A stretch of 64,000 nucleotides of DNA from Buttiauxella massiliensis. GTDB lineage: Bacteria; Pseudomonadota; Gammaproteobacteria; Enterobacterales; Enterobacteriaceae. The stretch spans positions 248,001-312,000 of the forward strand of contig NZ_LR722651.1 in the NCBI RefSeq assembly GCF_902500225.1. The letters are read 5' to 3'. Both the position numbers and the translations under genes were made by a program. Positions 19,618 through 28,194 of the stretch are shown one piece after another (position 1 is the first letter of the stretch; the number at the start of each line of letters is the position of its first letter). The notes under the pieces were generated by a model, which saw nothing but the letters and a program-made list of their open reading frames with translations, made no database searches and had not been told where the DNA came from.

Positions 19618-19744
19618 TACACCCAATGAATTTCGAGTTGCAGTCAGGTGGCAAGAGAATGAGTCCCGATGAGCTTACACTGGTAAGTGATTCGGGCGAT
19701 TGAACGCAGCCAACACACATGCAACTTGAAAGACGACGGGTATA
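19618..19744 (+). repeat. ERIC element, complete
   Basis: The 127-bp repeat begins TACACCCAATGAATTTCGAG, has the palindromic core GAGCTTAC-ACTG-GTAAGTG and ends GAAAGACGACGGGTATA. It is an enterobacterial repetitive intergenic consensus element, diverged from the copy at 23380. It lies upstream of uspB and would be transcribed in its leader if the uspB promoter is distal. Confidence 0.85.
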
Positions 19745-19860
19745 TTCCGGAACGGCTTATTTAATAGTGTAGGAGATCCGCTAATTTTTTTGCCACATCA
19801 TTAATCTTTATCAAAACGATAACGGCTATTTGGGTCTTCAATGTATACAACGGTGGCACA

Positions 19861-19889
19861 TTGACGATTTCTATCATTCGCTATAGGGT
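19861..19889 (+). promoter_or_regulatory. Probable uspA sigma-70 promoter
   Basis: TTGACG at 19861-19866 is followed after 17 bases by TAGGGT at 19884-19889, about 110 bp before the uspA start codon. The region resembles the E. coli uspA promoter. Confidence 0.5.
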
Positions 19890-19996
19890 AGAAATATCAT
19901 CTACAATTTAGGTCTTTACACGCGGGTAGTACCACTGCTGCACATTGTGCTATCCGACCAGGCTGGTCATCGACAACTTATGGAAGGAGTAAAATT

Positions 19997-20434
19997 ATGG
20001 CTTACAAACACATTTTGATCGCGGTAGACCTCTCCCCGGAGAGCAAAGTACTGGTGGAAAAAGCAGTTTCTATGGCTCGCCCATACAACGCGAAGGTTTC
20101 CCTGATTCATGTTGATGTAAATTACTCCGATCTCTACACCGGATTGATTGATGTAAATCTGGGTGATATGCAGAAGCGTATTTCTGAAGAAACCCACCAC
20201 GCGTTAAGCGAACTGTCTACTGGTGCAGGTTATCCGATTACTGAAACTCTGAGCGGTAGCGGCGATCTGGGCCAGGTTCTGGTAGATGCCATTAAGAAAT
20301 ACGACATGGATTTGGTTGTTTGCGGTCATCACCAGGATTTCTGGAGCAAACTGATGTCTTCCGCACGTCAGCTTATCAACACAGTTCACGTTGATATGTT
20401 GATTGTTCCTTTGCGTGACGAAGACGAAGATTAA
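19997..20434 (+). CDS. uspA: Universal stress protein A
   Basis: The 145-residue cytoplasmic protein is almost identical to E. coli UspA over its full length, including the N-terminal strand [12 protein letters not shown] and the C-terminal motif [19 protein letters not shown]. UspA is a dimeric protein induced by growth arrest and many stresses. A GGAAGGAG ribosome site precedes the ATG. In E. coli dtpB follows; here the gene ends at a terminator shared with convergent rsmJ. Confidence 0.98.
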   Translation: MAYKHILIAVDLSPESKVLVEKAVSMARPYNAKVSLIHVDVNYSDLYTGLIDVNLGDMQKRISEETHHALSELSTGAGYPITETLSGSGDLGQVLVDAIKKYDMDLVVCGHHQDFWSKLMSSARQLINTVHVDMLIVPLRDEDED

Positions 20435-20482
20435 TTTACCCTTCGTTTTTCACGCTGTAGGTACGTTAGGTATAAATGCTTT

Positions 20483-20509
20483 GAAGCCCCGCGATGCGGG
20501 GCTTCTTTT
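20483..20509. terminator. Bidirectional terminator between uspA and rsmJ
   Basis: GAAGCCCCGC-GAT-GCGGGGCTTC followed by TTTT is a strong GC-rich hairpin only 6 bp before the end of the convergent rsmJ gene. Confidence 0.88.
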
Positions 20510-20515
20510 GATGCT

Positions 20516-21268
20516 TTAAACTGCCGTACCGGAATAAATATCAAAACGATGGCCTTTGGTGACCACAGCGTTATGCGTTTCCACGCCGCCAAGCGGTGGC
20601 GCGTAGTCCGGGCGTTTCACAACCACACGCTTTGTCGCCAGTTTTTGCGCAGGCAACAGCAAACCATCTGCATCTTCGTCCGGCCCCACCAGCGACTGAA
20701 ACACGCGCATTTCCTTCTTCACCAGCGCGCTTTTCTGCTTATGCGGGAACATCGGGTCGAGATAGACCACTTCCGGGCGCGGTGTAATATCGCTTAACGC
20801 CGTCAGGCTGGACGCGTGAATCAGTTGCAAACGTTCCTGCAACCACCCGCCAATTTCCGCATCCGCGTAACCACGGCGCAATCCGTCATCGAGCAAAGCC
20901 GCAACCACCGGGTTACGCTCTAACATTCGCACCCGGCAGCCCACAGACGCCAGAACAAACGCATCACGCCCAAGCCCGGCCGTGGCATCCACGACACTCG
21001 GCAGATAACCGCTTTTGATGCCAACCGCTTTTGCCACCGCTTCGCCACGCCCGCCGCCAAACTTGCGGCGATGCGCCATCGCACCCGAAACAAAATCGAC
21101 AAAAATACCGCCCAGCTTTGGCTCATCGCGCTTGCGCAATTCCAGATGGTCAGGCGTTAATACCAGCGCCATCAGCGAGTCTTCATCGTGCTCAAGACCC
21201 CAGCGTTCGCTCAAAAGTGATAAGGCGCCGGAGTCGGCGCCTGATTCAGTTAGTAAACAGATTTTCAC
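20516..21268 (-). CDS. rsmJ: 16S rRNA m2G1516 methyltransferase RsmJ
   Basis: RsmJ methylates guanine 1516 of 16S rRNA using S-adenosylmethionine. The 250-residue protein has the same length as E. coli RsmJ. The SAM-binding loop is [17 protein letters not shown], and the catalytic-region motif is [20 protein letters not shown]. It follows prlC by 8 bp on the same strand, forming the conserved prlC-rsmJ operon. Confidence 0.95.
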   Translation of the reverse strand: MKICLLTESGADSGALSLLSERWGLEHDEDSLMALVLTPDHLELRKRDEPKLGGIFVDFVSGAMAHRRKFGGGRGEAVAKAVGIKSGYLPSVVDATAGLGRDAFVLASVGCRVRMLERNPVVAALLDDGLRRGYADAEIGGWLQERLQLIHASSLTALSDITPRPEVVYLDPMFPHKQKSALVKKEMRVFQSLVGPDEDADGLLLPAQKLATKRVVVKRPDYAPPLGGVETHNAVVTKGHRFDIYSGTAV

Positions 21269-21276
21269 AGAATGAC

Positions 21277-23319
21277 TTAGCCCTTGATACCGTAATGAGC
21301 CAGCATCGCATCGAGCTGAGGCTCGCGGCCACGGAAGCGTTTGAACAGCTCCATTGGCTCTTCAGAACCGCCACGGGTCAGGATGTTATCAAGGAATGAC
21401 TGGCCGGTTTCGCGGTTGAAAATACCCTCTTCTTCAAAGCGCGAGAACGCATCGGCTGCCAGCACATCGGCCCACAGGTAGCTGTAATAACCCGCTGCAT
21501 AACCACCTGCAAAGATGTGGCTGAAGGCGTGTGGGAAACGGCCCCATTTCGGTGACGGCACAACCGCAACCAGCTTCTTGATTTCATACAGAGTTTCCAG
21601 CACTTTCGCGCCTTGCTCTGGGTTGAATTCAGCATGTAAGCGGAAGTCGAACAGGCCGAACTCCAGTTGACGCAGAATAAACAGCGCTGCCTGGTAGTTT
21701 TTCGCCGCCAGCATTTTATCCAGCAATTCTTTTGGCAACGGTTCGCCCGTTTCAAAATGGCCGGAGATAAACGCCAGTGCATCCGGCTCCCAGCACCAGT
21801 TTTCCATAAACTGGCTTGGCAGTTCGACCGCATCCCACGGCACACCGTTAATGCCAGAAACACCCGCCGTTTCGACTTTAGTCAGCATGTGGTGCAAGCC
21901 GTGGCCGAACTCATGGAACAGAGTGATCACTTCATCATGAGTAAACAGTGCAGGTTTGCCATTTACAGGGCGGTTAAAGTTACAAGTCAGATAAGCGACA
22001 GGTTTTTGCAGCGAACCGTCAGCTTTACGCATCTGGCCTACGCAGTCGTCCATCCACGCCCCACCGCGTTTGTTTTCACGCGCATAGAGGTCGAGATAGA
22101 AGCTGCCACGCAACTCGCCTTTCTCGTCATACAGCTCGAAGAAACGCACATCTGAATGCCAGACATCGATGTCTTTACGCTCTTTCGCGGTGATACCGTA
22201 AATGCGTTTTACCACTTCAAACAGGCCGTTTACCGCACGGTCTTCCGGGAAGTACGGGCGCAGTTGCTCGTCGCTGATGCTGTACAGATGCTGTTTCTGT
22301 TTTTCGCTGTAATAGGTGATATCCCACGGTTCCAGCTCGGTGACGTTAAATTCTTTTTGGGCGAAAGCACGCAGTTGCGCCAGTTCCGCTTCGCCCTGTG
22401 GGCGCGCACGTTTAGCCAGATCGGTTAAGAACTCCAGAACCTGCTGCGGGTTTTCTGCCATTTTGGTGGCGAGCGATTTTTCCGCATAGTTGCCAAAGCC
22501 CAGCAGCTCTGCCAGCTCGTGGCGCAGTGCCAGAATCTCTTCCATCACCGGGGTGTTATCCCATTTGCCTGCGTTCGGGCCTTGATCGGAGGCGCGAGTG
22601 GCATAAGCGCGATACATCTCTTCACGCAGTTCGCGGTTATCACAGTAAGTGAGTACTGGCAAATAGCTTGGAATATCCAGCGTCAGCAGCCAGCCATCTT
22701 GCTCTTTAGCTTCCGCCTGAGCACGTGCTGCTGCCAATGCGCTTTCCGGCATCCCAGAAAGCTGTGCCTCGTCTGTAATCAGTTTCGTCCAGCCCTGGGT
22801 CGCATCCAACACGTTGTTGCTGTAGGTCGATCCCAGTTCAGACAAGCGCGCAGCGATTTCGCCATAACGCTTCTGTTTTTCTTCCGGCAAGCCAATGCCA
22901 GAGAGCTCGAAATCACGCAGCGCGTTATCGACGGCCTTTTTCTCAGCGACGCTGAGATCGGCATAAAATGCGCCATCGTGCAGGTCGCGATACGCCTGAT
23001 AGAGCCCTTCGTTCTGCCCAACCCAAGTGCTGTATTCAGACAGCAGCGGCAGCGTCTGCTCATAGGCTTCACGCAGTTCTGCGCTGTTTTGTACCGAATT
23101 CAGGTGGCTAACCGGGGAGAAAATACGCCCCAGGCGGTCGTCTACTTCCGCCAGCGGCTGGCAAAGATTATCCCAGTTATAAGGCGCACCCTGTGCCACC
23201 ACGCTTTCGACTTTCGCACGGCAATCATCCAGCGCTTGCTGCACGGCAGGGACGATATGTTCAGGTTTGAGAGAGGAAAACGGCGGCAGGTCGAAAGGTG
23301 TCAACAATGGATTGGTCAT
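21277..23319 (-). CDS. prlC: Oligopeptidase A (M3 zinc metallopeptidase)
   Basis: PrlC is a cytoplasmic zinc peptidase that degrades signal peptides and other oligopeptides. The zinc site HEFGH is visible in [15 protein letters not shown], with the downstream Glu in the usual M3 position. The start [14 protein letters not shown] matches E. coli and gives exactly 680 residues; AGGAAC lies upstream. The same frame stays open 228 bases further upstream, but that part is ERIC sequence and not coding. The heat-shock promoter known for E. coli prlC was not identified with confidence here. Confidence 0.96.
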   Translation of the reverse strand: MTNPLLTPFDLPPFSSLKPEHIVPAVQQALDDCRAKVESVVAQGAPYNWDNLCQPLAEVDDRLGRIFSPVSHLNSVQNSAELREAYEQTLPLLSEYSTWVGQNEGLYQAYRDLHDGAFYADLSVAEKKAVDNALRDFELSGIGLPEEKQKRYGEIAARLSELGSTYSNNVLDATQGWTKLITDEAQLSGMPESALAAARAQAEAKEQDGWLLTLDIPSYLPVLTYCDNRELREEMYRAYATRASDQGPNAGKWDNTPVMEEILALRHELAELLGFGNYAEKSLATKMAENPQQVLEFLTDLAKRARPQGEAELAQLRAFAQKEFNVTELEPWDITYYSEKQKQHLYSISDEQLRPYFPEDRAVNGLFEVVKRIYGITAKERKDIDVWHSDVRFFELYDEKGELRGSFYLDLYARENKRGGAWMDDCVGQMRKADGSLQKPVAYLTCNFNRPVNGKPALFTHDEVITLFHEFGHGLHHMLTKVETAGVSGINGVPWDAVELPSQFMENWCWEPDALAFISGHFETGEPLPKELLDKMLAAKNYQAALFILRQLEFGLFDFRLHAEFNPEQGAKVLETLYEIKKLVAVVPSPKWGRFPHAFSHIFAGGYAAGYYSYLWADVLAADAFSRFEEEGIFNRETGQSFLDNILTRGGSEEPMELFKRFRGREPQLDAMLAHYGIKG

Positions 23320-23379
23320 AAGCGCGGTTCCTGATATCTGAGAAGTGGAGCGCGGCTCGCGCACCATAGGAAATTTTAA

Positions 23380-23504
23380 TACCCTAAATAATTCAAGCTG
23401 TGGGTAGGCGGCAAGGAAGAGAATCCCCAGGAGCTTACTTGAGTAAGTGACTGGGGTGAGCTTGCGCAGCCAACACCCCCACAGCCTGAAGTATGACGGG
23501 TATA
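23380..23504 (+). repeat. ERIC element, complete and near-consensus
   Basis: The repeat starts TACCCTAAATAATTCAAGC, contains the canonical core AATCCCCAGGAGCTTAC-TTGA-GTAAGTGACTGGGGTGAGC, and ends CTGAAGTATGACGGGTATA. It lies between the divergent prlC and rlmJ genes, 60 bp upstream of prlC. Confidence 0.92.
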
Positions 23505-23623
23505 AGGCAATACCTTTTAACATGAGGCTTAGTGTAGTTAATTTCAATGCCAGGCACGAAGCATAAGGCTGTATACTGTGCAGAATAGTTGTTCTTCTTT
23601 TGTCTTTGGAAACCCTTCAAGCC

Positions 23624-24466
23624 ATGCTCAGTTATCGCCACAGCTTTCACGCCGGCAACCACGCCGACGTACTGAAACACACCGTTCAAAGTCTGATTAT
23701 TGAATCCTTAAAAGAGAAGGATAAGCCTTTTCTGTATCTGGATACTCATGCAGGCGCAGGCCGATACAAACTGAGCAGCGAACATGCTGAACGCACGGGT
23801 GAATATCTCGAAGGGATCGGCCGCATCTGGCAACACGATGATTTGCCAGCGGAACTTGAGCCGTATATCAATGCGGTTAAAGCTTATAACCATAGCGGCC
23901 AACTGCGTTACTACCCGGGCTCTCCGCTGATTGCACGCCACCTTCTGCGCGAGCAAGACAGCTTGCAACTGACCGAATTGCACCCGTCTGATTTCCCGCT
24001 GCTGCGCTCTGAATTCCAGAAAGATAACCGCGCGCGCGTTGAACGTGCTGACGGTTATACCCAGCTGAAATCAAAACTGCCGCCGGTTTCCCGCCGTGGT
24101 CTGATTCTTATCGACCCGCCGTATGAGATTAAAACCGACTACCAGGCTGTAGTTACTGGTATCAACGATGGCTACAAACGCTTTGCAACAGGCACGTATG
24201 CACTGTGGTATCCGGTCGTCATGCGTCAGCAGATCAAACGTATGCTGCGCGAGCTGGAAGAAACCGGAATTCGCCGTATTTTACAAATTGAGCTGGCGGT
24301 ACTTCCGGACAGTGACCGCCGTGGTATGACTGCTTCTGGCATGATTGTTATCAACCCACCGTGGAAGCTGGAACAGCAAATGGCTAATGTACTGCCGTGG
24401 CTGCATAAAACGCTGGTTCCATCAGGCAACGGTTCGACCACATTAAGCTGGGTTGTGCCTGAGTAA
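23624..24466 (+). CDS. rlmJ: 23S rRNA m6A2030 methyltransferase RlmJ
   Basis: RlmJ methylates adenine 2030 of 23S rRNA. The 280-residue protein begins MLSYRHSFHAGNHADVLKH, exactly as in E. coli, and carries the DPPY catalytic motif in LILIDPPYEIKTDYQ. An in-frame upstream TTG would add eight residues and is not needed. It is divergent from prlC and convergent with the bactofilin gene, whose end is 8 bp away. Confidence 0.95.
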   Translation: MLSYRHSFHAGNHADVLKHTVQSLIIESLKEKDKPFLYLDTHAGAGRYKLSSEHAERTGEYLEGIGRIWQHDDLPAELEPYINAVKAYNHSGQLRYYPGSPLIARHLLREQDSLQLTELHPSDFPLLRSEFQKDNRARVERADGYTQLKSKLPPVSRRGLILIDPPYEIKTDYQAVVTGINDGYKRFATGTYALWYPVVMRQQIKRMLRELEETGIRRILQIELAVLPDSDRRGMTASGMIVINPPWKLEQQMANVLPWLHKTLVPSGNGSTTLSWVVPE

Positions 24467-24474
24467 ATCGCTGA

Positions 24475-25179
24475 TTAAACGACAGAGAGAACCGCGGCTT
24501 CTTCTGCGGTTTTCTCTTCTGTTTTTTCTGATGGGTGCTTTTTCATCTCAACCACGCGCTGTGACTCCGTCTCTTTCTTCGCCGCCAGGCGTTCAGAGTT
24601 TCCAACAAAACACCCGCCTGGACGAATCGAAAACGTCACGCCGCGAACTGTCCCTTCCATTTCACCGTGTTCATGAATTTCTACAGACTCGCCGACACAG
24701 GTTCCTGATACATGGCCGTTAATCACAATGCTAGGTGATGTAAATTCTCCCTCAATAAAGCCCTCACGCATCACGTAGAGGATGCCGTCCTTAAGTGTAA
24801 TATTCCCCTGCACTTTACCGTAAATATGGATATCACCTTCAATTTCAATATTCCCGGTAAACAAAGTGTTATGCGCAATAACAGTACAGCGGCGTGAAGT
24901 TTGTCTCACTACGAAGCTCTCATTTTCACCAGCGGGGAAATCCACCGCCGGACTCTGAGGTGAAGCCTCAATATTATCAGCCGTTATTAGCGTTTTTTTC
25001 CTGAACATAACAAATCCTTTTTTATTGATAATTAAATAGATGACAAAAGCCAAAAGAAGCCCGGTGGCCATAAAAGGAAACGCATGCTTCCAGCCAAAGG
25101 CATAGCAAGCCAGGCCGCTTATCCAGGCAAGCCAGACAAACCAGAGAGGTGTATTTTGCTTGATTCGATCATATTTCAT
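24475..25179 (-). CDS. Membrane-anchored bactofilin (polymer-forming cytoskeletal protein)
   Basis: The 234-residue protein has two N-terminal hydrophobic segments (LWFVWLAWISGLACYAFGW and FMATGLLLAFVIYLII). A bactofilin-type beta-helix follows at about residues 95-195, with the recurring G-x-I/V pattern of the DUF583 fold (TGNIEIEGDIHIYGKVQGNI, GFIEGEFTSPSIVINGHVSG). The tail is charged and low in complexity. Bactofilins polymerise without nucleotides and scaffold cell-shape or envelope enzymes; membrane anchoring by two helices suggests a cortical scaffold. It lies between rlmJ and gor, where E. coli K-12 has no such gene. Confidence 0.83.
   Translation of the reverse strand: MKYDRIKQNTPLWFVWLAWISGLACYAFGWKHAFPFMATGLLLAFVIYLIINKKGFVMFRKKTLITADNIEASPQSPAVDFPAGENESFVVRQTSRRCTVIAHNTLFTGNIEIEGDIHIYGKVQGNITLKDGILYVMREGFIEGEFTSPSIVINGHVSGTCVGESVEIHEHGEMEGTVRGVTFSIRPGGCFVGNSERLAAKKETESQRVVEMKKHPSEKTEEKTAEEAAVLSVV
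24484..24526 (+). terminator. Possible rlmJ terminator inside the bactofilin 3' end
   Basis: AGAGAACCGC pairs with GCGGTTTTCTCT, with a two-base bulge, and TCTGTTTTTT follows. It lies 18 bp past the rlmJ stop and within the convergent coding end. Confidence 0.5.
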
Positions 25180-25320
25180 GATCGAAGGGGTGAAATTTGT
25201 GAAGAGAAAAAATAAAACATCGTCATCCTTGACGTACCAGTATCCATTCTGAGTAAGTTTTATACATATTTATGCATTCTACGGGAAGCAGTAATATTCT
25301 GATTCTGGCTGGTTCGCGTT

Positions 25321-25357
25321 ATAGTCGTGCCCTATCGCAATCATAGAAGCAGCCTTT
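25321..25357 (+). promoter_or_regulatory. OxyR binding site upstream of gor
   Basis: The arrangement ATAG-N7-CTAT-N7-ATAG-N7-CTTT has exactly the spacing of the OxyR consensus, with 15 of 16 specified bases matching. It lies about 65-100 bp before the gor start, just upstream of a TACAAT -10 (25380-25385) that lacks a good -35. That is the expected layout for an OxyR-activated promoter. E. coli gor is a known OxyR target. Confidence 0.8.
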
Positions 25358-25421
25358 GCGGGTTTGATAAGCAAAGGGTTACAATCCTGCAAATCATTTA
25401 CTCACACATGGAATCCTGTAT

Positions 25422-26777
25422 ATGACCAAACATTATGACTACCTCGCCATTGGCGGCGGCAGCGGCGGTATTGCCTCCATTAACCGTGCGGCGATGTATG
25501 GGAAGAAGTGCGCGCTGATTGAAGCGAAAGAGTTAGGCGGCACCTGCGTTAACGTGGGTTGCGTACCGAAAAAAGTGATGTGGCATGCGGCGCAAATCGC
25601 AGAAGCTATCCACAACTACGGCCCGGATTACGGTTTTGACACCACGGTGAATAAGTTCGACTGGGACAAACTGATTGCCAGCCGTACCGCGTATATCGAC
25701 CGTATCCACACTTCTTATGACAACGTGCTGGGTAAAAACAACGTTGACGTCATTCGTGGCTTTGCCAAGTTTGTCGACGCGCACACGGTTGAAGTGAATG
25801 GTGAAACCATCACCGCAGACCACATCCTGATTGCCACCGGTGGCCGTCCAAGCCGCCCGTCAATTCCAGGCGCTGAGTATGGTATTGATTCTGATGGCTT
25901 CTTCGCGCTTCCTGCTTTACCAAAACGCATTGCGGTTGTGGGCGCAGGTTATATCGCCGTTGAAATCGCAGGCGTAGTTAACGCGCTGGGTTCAGAAACC
26001 CATCTGTTCGTGCGCCAGCACGCGCCGCTGCGTACTTTTGACCCACTGATTGTGGAAACGCTGCTGGAAGTGATTAACACCGAAGGCCCAACGCTTCATA
26101 CCCAAGCCGTACCGAAAGCCGTGGTGAAAAACGCCGATGGCAGCCTGACGCTGCAACTGGAAGATGGCCGCTCTGAAACGGTAGATTGCCTGATTTGGGC
26201 GATTGGCCGCCAGCCAGAAACCGACAACTTCAACCTGGCGGCAACCGGTGTGAAAACTAACGCTAAAGGCTACATTGAAGTCGATAAATTCCAGAACACC
26301 AGCGTGCCGGGCATTTATGCCGTGGGCGATAACACCGGCGCTGTAGAACTGACACCTGTCGCGGTTGCAGCGGGTCGTCGCCTGTCTGAACGCCTGTTTA
26401 ACAACAAGCCTGACGAACATCTGGATTACAGCAACGTGCCAACCGTGGTATTCAGCCACCCGCCAATCGGCACGGTCGGTTTAACCGAGCCACAAGCGCG
26501 TGAGCAGTACGGTGACGATAACGTGAAAGTGTATAAATCATCTTTCACTGCGATGTACACCGCAGTGACTTCGCACCGCCAGCCATGCCGCATGAAGCTG
26601 GTATGCGCAGGCCCGGATGAGAAGATTGTCGGTATTCACGGCATTGGTTATGGCATGGATGAAATGCTGCAAGGCTTCGCGGTGGCACTGAAAATGGGCG
26701 CTACTAAGAAAGACTTCGATAACACCGTGGCAATTCACCCAACCGGTTCTGAAGAATTCGTTACTATGACTCGTTAG
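25422..26777 (+). CDS. gor: Glutathione reductase, 3' end rebuilt by island insertion
   Basis: Gor reduces glutathione disulfide with NADPH in the cytoplasm. The FAD motif [13 protein letters not shown], the redox-active pair in [13 protein letters not shown], the NADPH motif [13 protein letters not shown] and the C-terminal catalytic His in [10 protein letters not shown] are all present. E. coli Gor ends EEFVTMR; this one ends EEFVTMTR, one residue longer. The change is explained by an island inserted within the last codons: the displaced copy at 41894 reads GTTACTATGAGATAG, which would give VTMR-stop. The enzyme should be active because the changed residues lie after the catalytic region. 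Confidence 0.97.
   Translation: MTKHYDYLAIGGGSGGIASINRAAMYGKKCALIEAKELGGTCVNVGCVPKKVMWHAAQIAEAIHNYGPDYGFDTTVNKFDWDKLIASRTAYIDRIHTSYDNVLGKNNVDVIRGFAKFVDAHTVEVNGETITADHILIATGGRPSRPSIPGAEYGIDSDGFFALPALPKRIAVVGAGYIAVEIAGVVNALGSETHLFVRQHAPLRTFDPLIVETLLEVINTEGPTLHTQAVPKAVVKNADGSLTLQLEDGRSETVDCLIWAIGRQPETDNFNLAATGVKTNAKGYIEVDKFQNTSVPGIYAVGDNTGAVELTPVAVAAGRRLSERLFNNKPDEHLDYSNVPTVVFSHPPIGTVGLTEPQAREQYGDDNVKVYKSSFTAMYTAVTSHRQPCRMKLVCAGPDEKIVGIHGIGYGMDEMLQGFAVALKMGATKKDFDNTVAIHPTGSEEFVTMTR
26759..26769 (+). repeat. attL, left direct repeat of the island
   Basis: CGTTACTATGA spans the codons for Val-Thr-Met near the end of gor. The bases after it (CTCGTTAG) belong to the island and supply a new stop codon. 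Confidence 0.85.
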
Positions 26778-26806
26778 TGTAGAAACGATAAGTAGACACA
26801 TTTTTT

Positions 26807-26816
26807 TTCTGGAAAA
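26807..26816 (+). repeat. Terminal motif TTCTGGAAAA, left end
   Basis: The same ten bases occur three times at the right end of the island (41759, 41809 and, inverted, 41854). It is a candidate recombinase-binding arm site. Confidence 0.5.
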
Positions 26817-26827
26817 GAAACTAAAAT

Positions 26828-26856
26828 GACCACATCAAAAGTGTGGTCTTTTTTTT
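26828..26856 (+). terminator. Terminator at the left end of the island
   Basis: GACCACA-TCAAAAG-TGTGGTC followed by eight Ts forms a strong hairpin. It lies inside the island and now terminates gor, whose original terminator has been displaced to 41933. It also insulates the recombinase operon from gor transcription. Confidence 0.8.
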
Positions 26857-26874
26857 GGATTCTAAGGGAAAGAA

Positions 26875-28194
26875 ATGGCACGATTAGTATTTTCTGCGGA
26901 TACGTACTCCCACTGCAATATCTCAAGAGACTCGAACAATGAGTTGATCATATCCGCGAGTGGAAGAAACTTAGGGATGTTACCTACACTTTACGACAGA
27001 AATGGTCACTTCATCAGTGTTGCAAATAGCTGGTTTTTCGATTTAAAAGCTGTAAATACTCTTCAAAATCTGAGCTCTTATTCAAGAGCATTATTAACCT
27101 ACTGGTCATTCCTTGAAGATAACAATTTAGAATGGGATAAGTTCCCACCAATTAAACGATTAAAACCAACATATTTATTTAGACAATGTCTATTAACTAA
27201 AATTAAAGAGGGTGCTATTGCCCATAGCACAGCCAATGCTTACATGAGTCATGTTGTCCAGTTTTATATATGGACATTGCATGAAAGAGCACTGGTTGTT
27301 GATAATGAAAAAACAGCCCCCTTTGTCATTGAATTCATCAGTATATCCAGAACGGATAAGCTGGCTCATATGAGACCAACATTTACGGTTCAAACTACAG
27401 ACCTTCGCATTAGAGTCCCTAAAAATTCATTTTCTCTTTCTATTACATCCATGAATCCACTCAGTCGGGAATCTTTGGAGTTAATGGCCCGTAAGCTCAT
27501 TGATGAATCAGAAGAATTTAGGTTGCAATGTTTAATCGCAGTGCAATGTGGGTTACGTATTTCGGAAGTTTGTTCGCTCACAATAGAAGCTTTAAATTTT
27601 GCCACTCCTATAACAGACAATAACATCAGATACCGTATTTCTATCGGCCCATTAAATGGGGTTAAAACTAAATTTAGCAAAGAACGAAATATCGAGATTT
27701 CAGACCAACTATTAAATGAACTAAAAAAATATGCTGCTAGTGAACGTCGTTTAAAGAGATTAAAGAAACTTACTCGTAAAATATCATTAATTAAAAGTGG
27801 TGAACTAGATGTAATGAAGTTTAAAGAAGATGAGTTAAAGCGTTGTGAAAAATTTGAACCACTCTTTATAAGTGAGCAAGGCAACCCTGTTGATAGTAAA
27901 GTTACAGGGGCACGATGGACTGATTTTCGAAATAAAATTCGCAAAATTGAACCTGGCTTTACTCATAAATTCCATGATTTGCGTTGCACCTATGGAACAT
28001 ATCGCCTTAATGATCTACTCGAGGCTGGTTTGCCTGCTGGTGAAGCCCTAGATTATCTTATGGGATGGATGGGTCACAATCACGAACAAACAACATGGAA
28101 ATACTTGCGTTTTCTCAAACATAAAGATGTTCTAAGAAATAAATTTGCAATGCTTGATACAATCATTCATGAAGCAATTGTGGAGGCAACGTAA
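26875..28194 (+). CDS. Tyrosine recombinase, GinA-like
   Basis: The 439-residue protein carries the catalytic residues of the tyrosine-recombinase fold: Arg228 in VQCGLRISEVCSL, His367 and Arg370 in HKFHDLRCTYGTYR, His401 in MGWMGHNHEQ, and Tyr410 in TTWKYLRF. The N-terminal 150 residues would form the core-binding SAM-like domain. An AAGGG site lies before the ATG. It is the first gene of a four-gene operon with overlapping stop and start codons (TAATG with the next gene). This is the most canonical of the three recombinases and the likely strand-exchange enzyme. The gin name is by analogy to GInt islands. Confidence 0.85.
   Translation: MARLVFSADTYSHCNISRDSNNELIISASGRNLGMLPTLYDRNGHFISVANSWFFDLKAVNTLQNLSSYSRALLTYWSFLEDNNLEWDKFPPIKRLKPTYLFRQCLLTKIKEGAIAHSTANAYMSHVVQFYIWTLHERALVVDNEKTAPFVIEFISISRTDKLAHMRPTFTVQTTDLRIRVPKNSFSLSITSMNPLSRESLELMARKLIDESEEFRLQCLIAVQCGLRISEVCSLTIEALNFATPITDNNIRYRISIGPLNGVKTKFSKERNIEISDQLLNELKKYAASERRLKRLKKLTRKISLIKSGELDVMKFKEDELKRCEKFEPLFISEQGNPVDSKVTGARWTDFRNKIRKIEPGFTHKFHDLRCTYGTYRLNDLLEAGLPAGEALDYLMGWMGHNHEQTTWKYLRFLKHKDVLRNKFAMLDTIIHEAIVEAT

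Larger units (their letters stand above)
19510..19996. other. uspB-uspA divergent region carrying an ERIC element
   Basis: The 487 bp contain the two divergent promoters and a full ERIC element at 19618-19744. No gene is present. Confidence 0.8.

Noticed and set aside
22519..23334. 271-residue open frame opposite prlC
   Set aside because: Antisense shadow of a well-conserved core gene with strong codon bias.
23320..23547. N-terminal extension of prlC by 76 residues
   Set aside because: The extension is translated ERIC sequence; the MTNPLLTPF start matches E. coli PrlC and gives its exact length.
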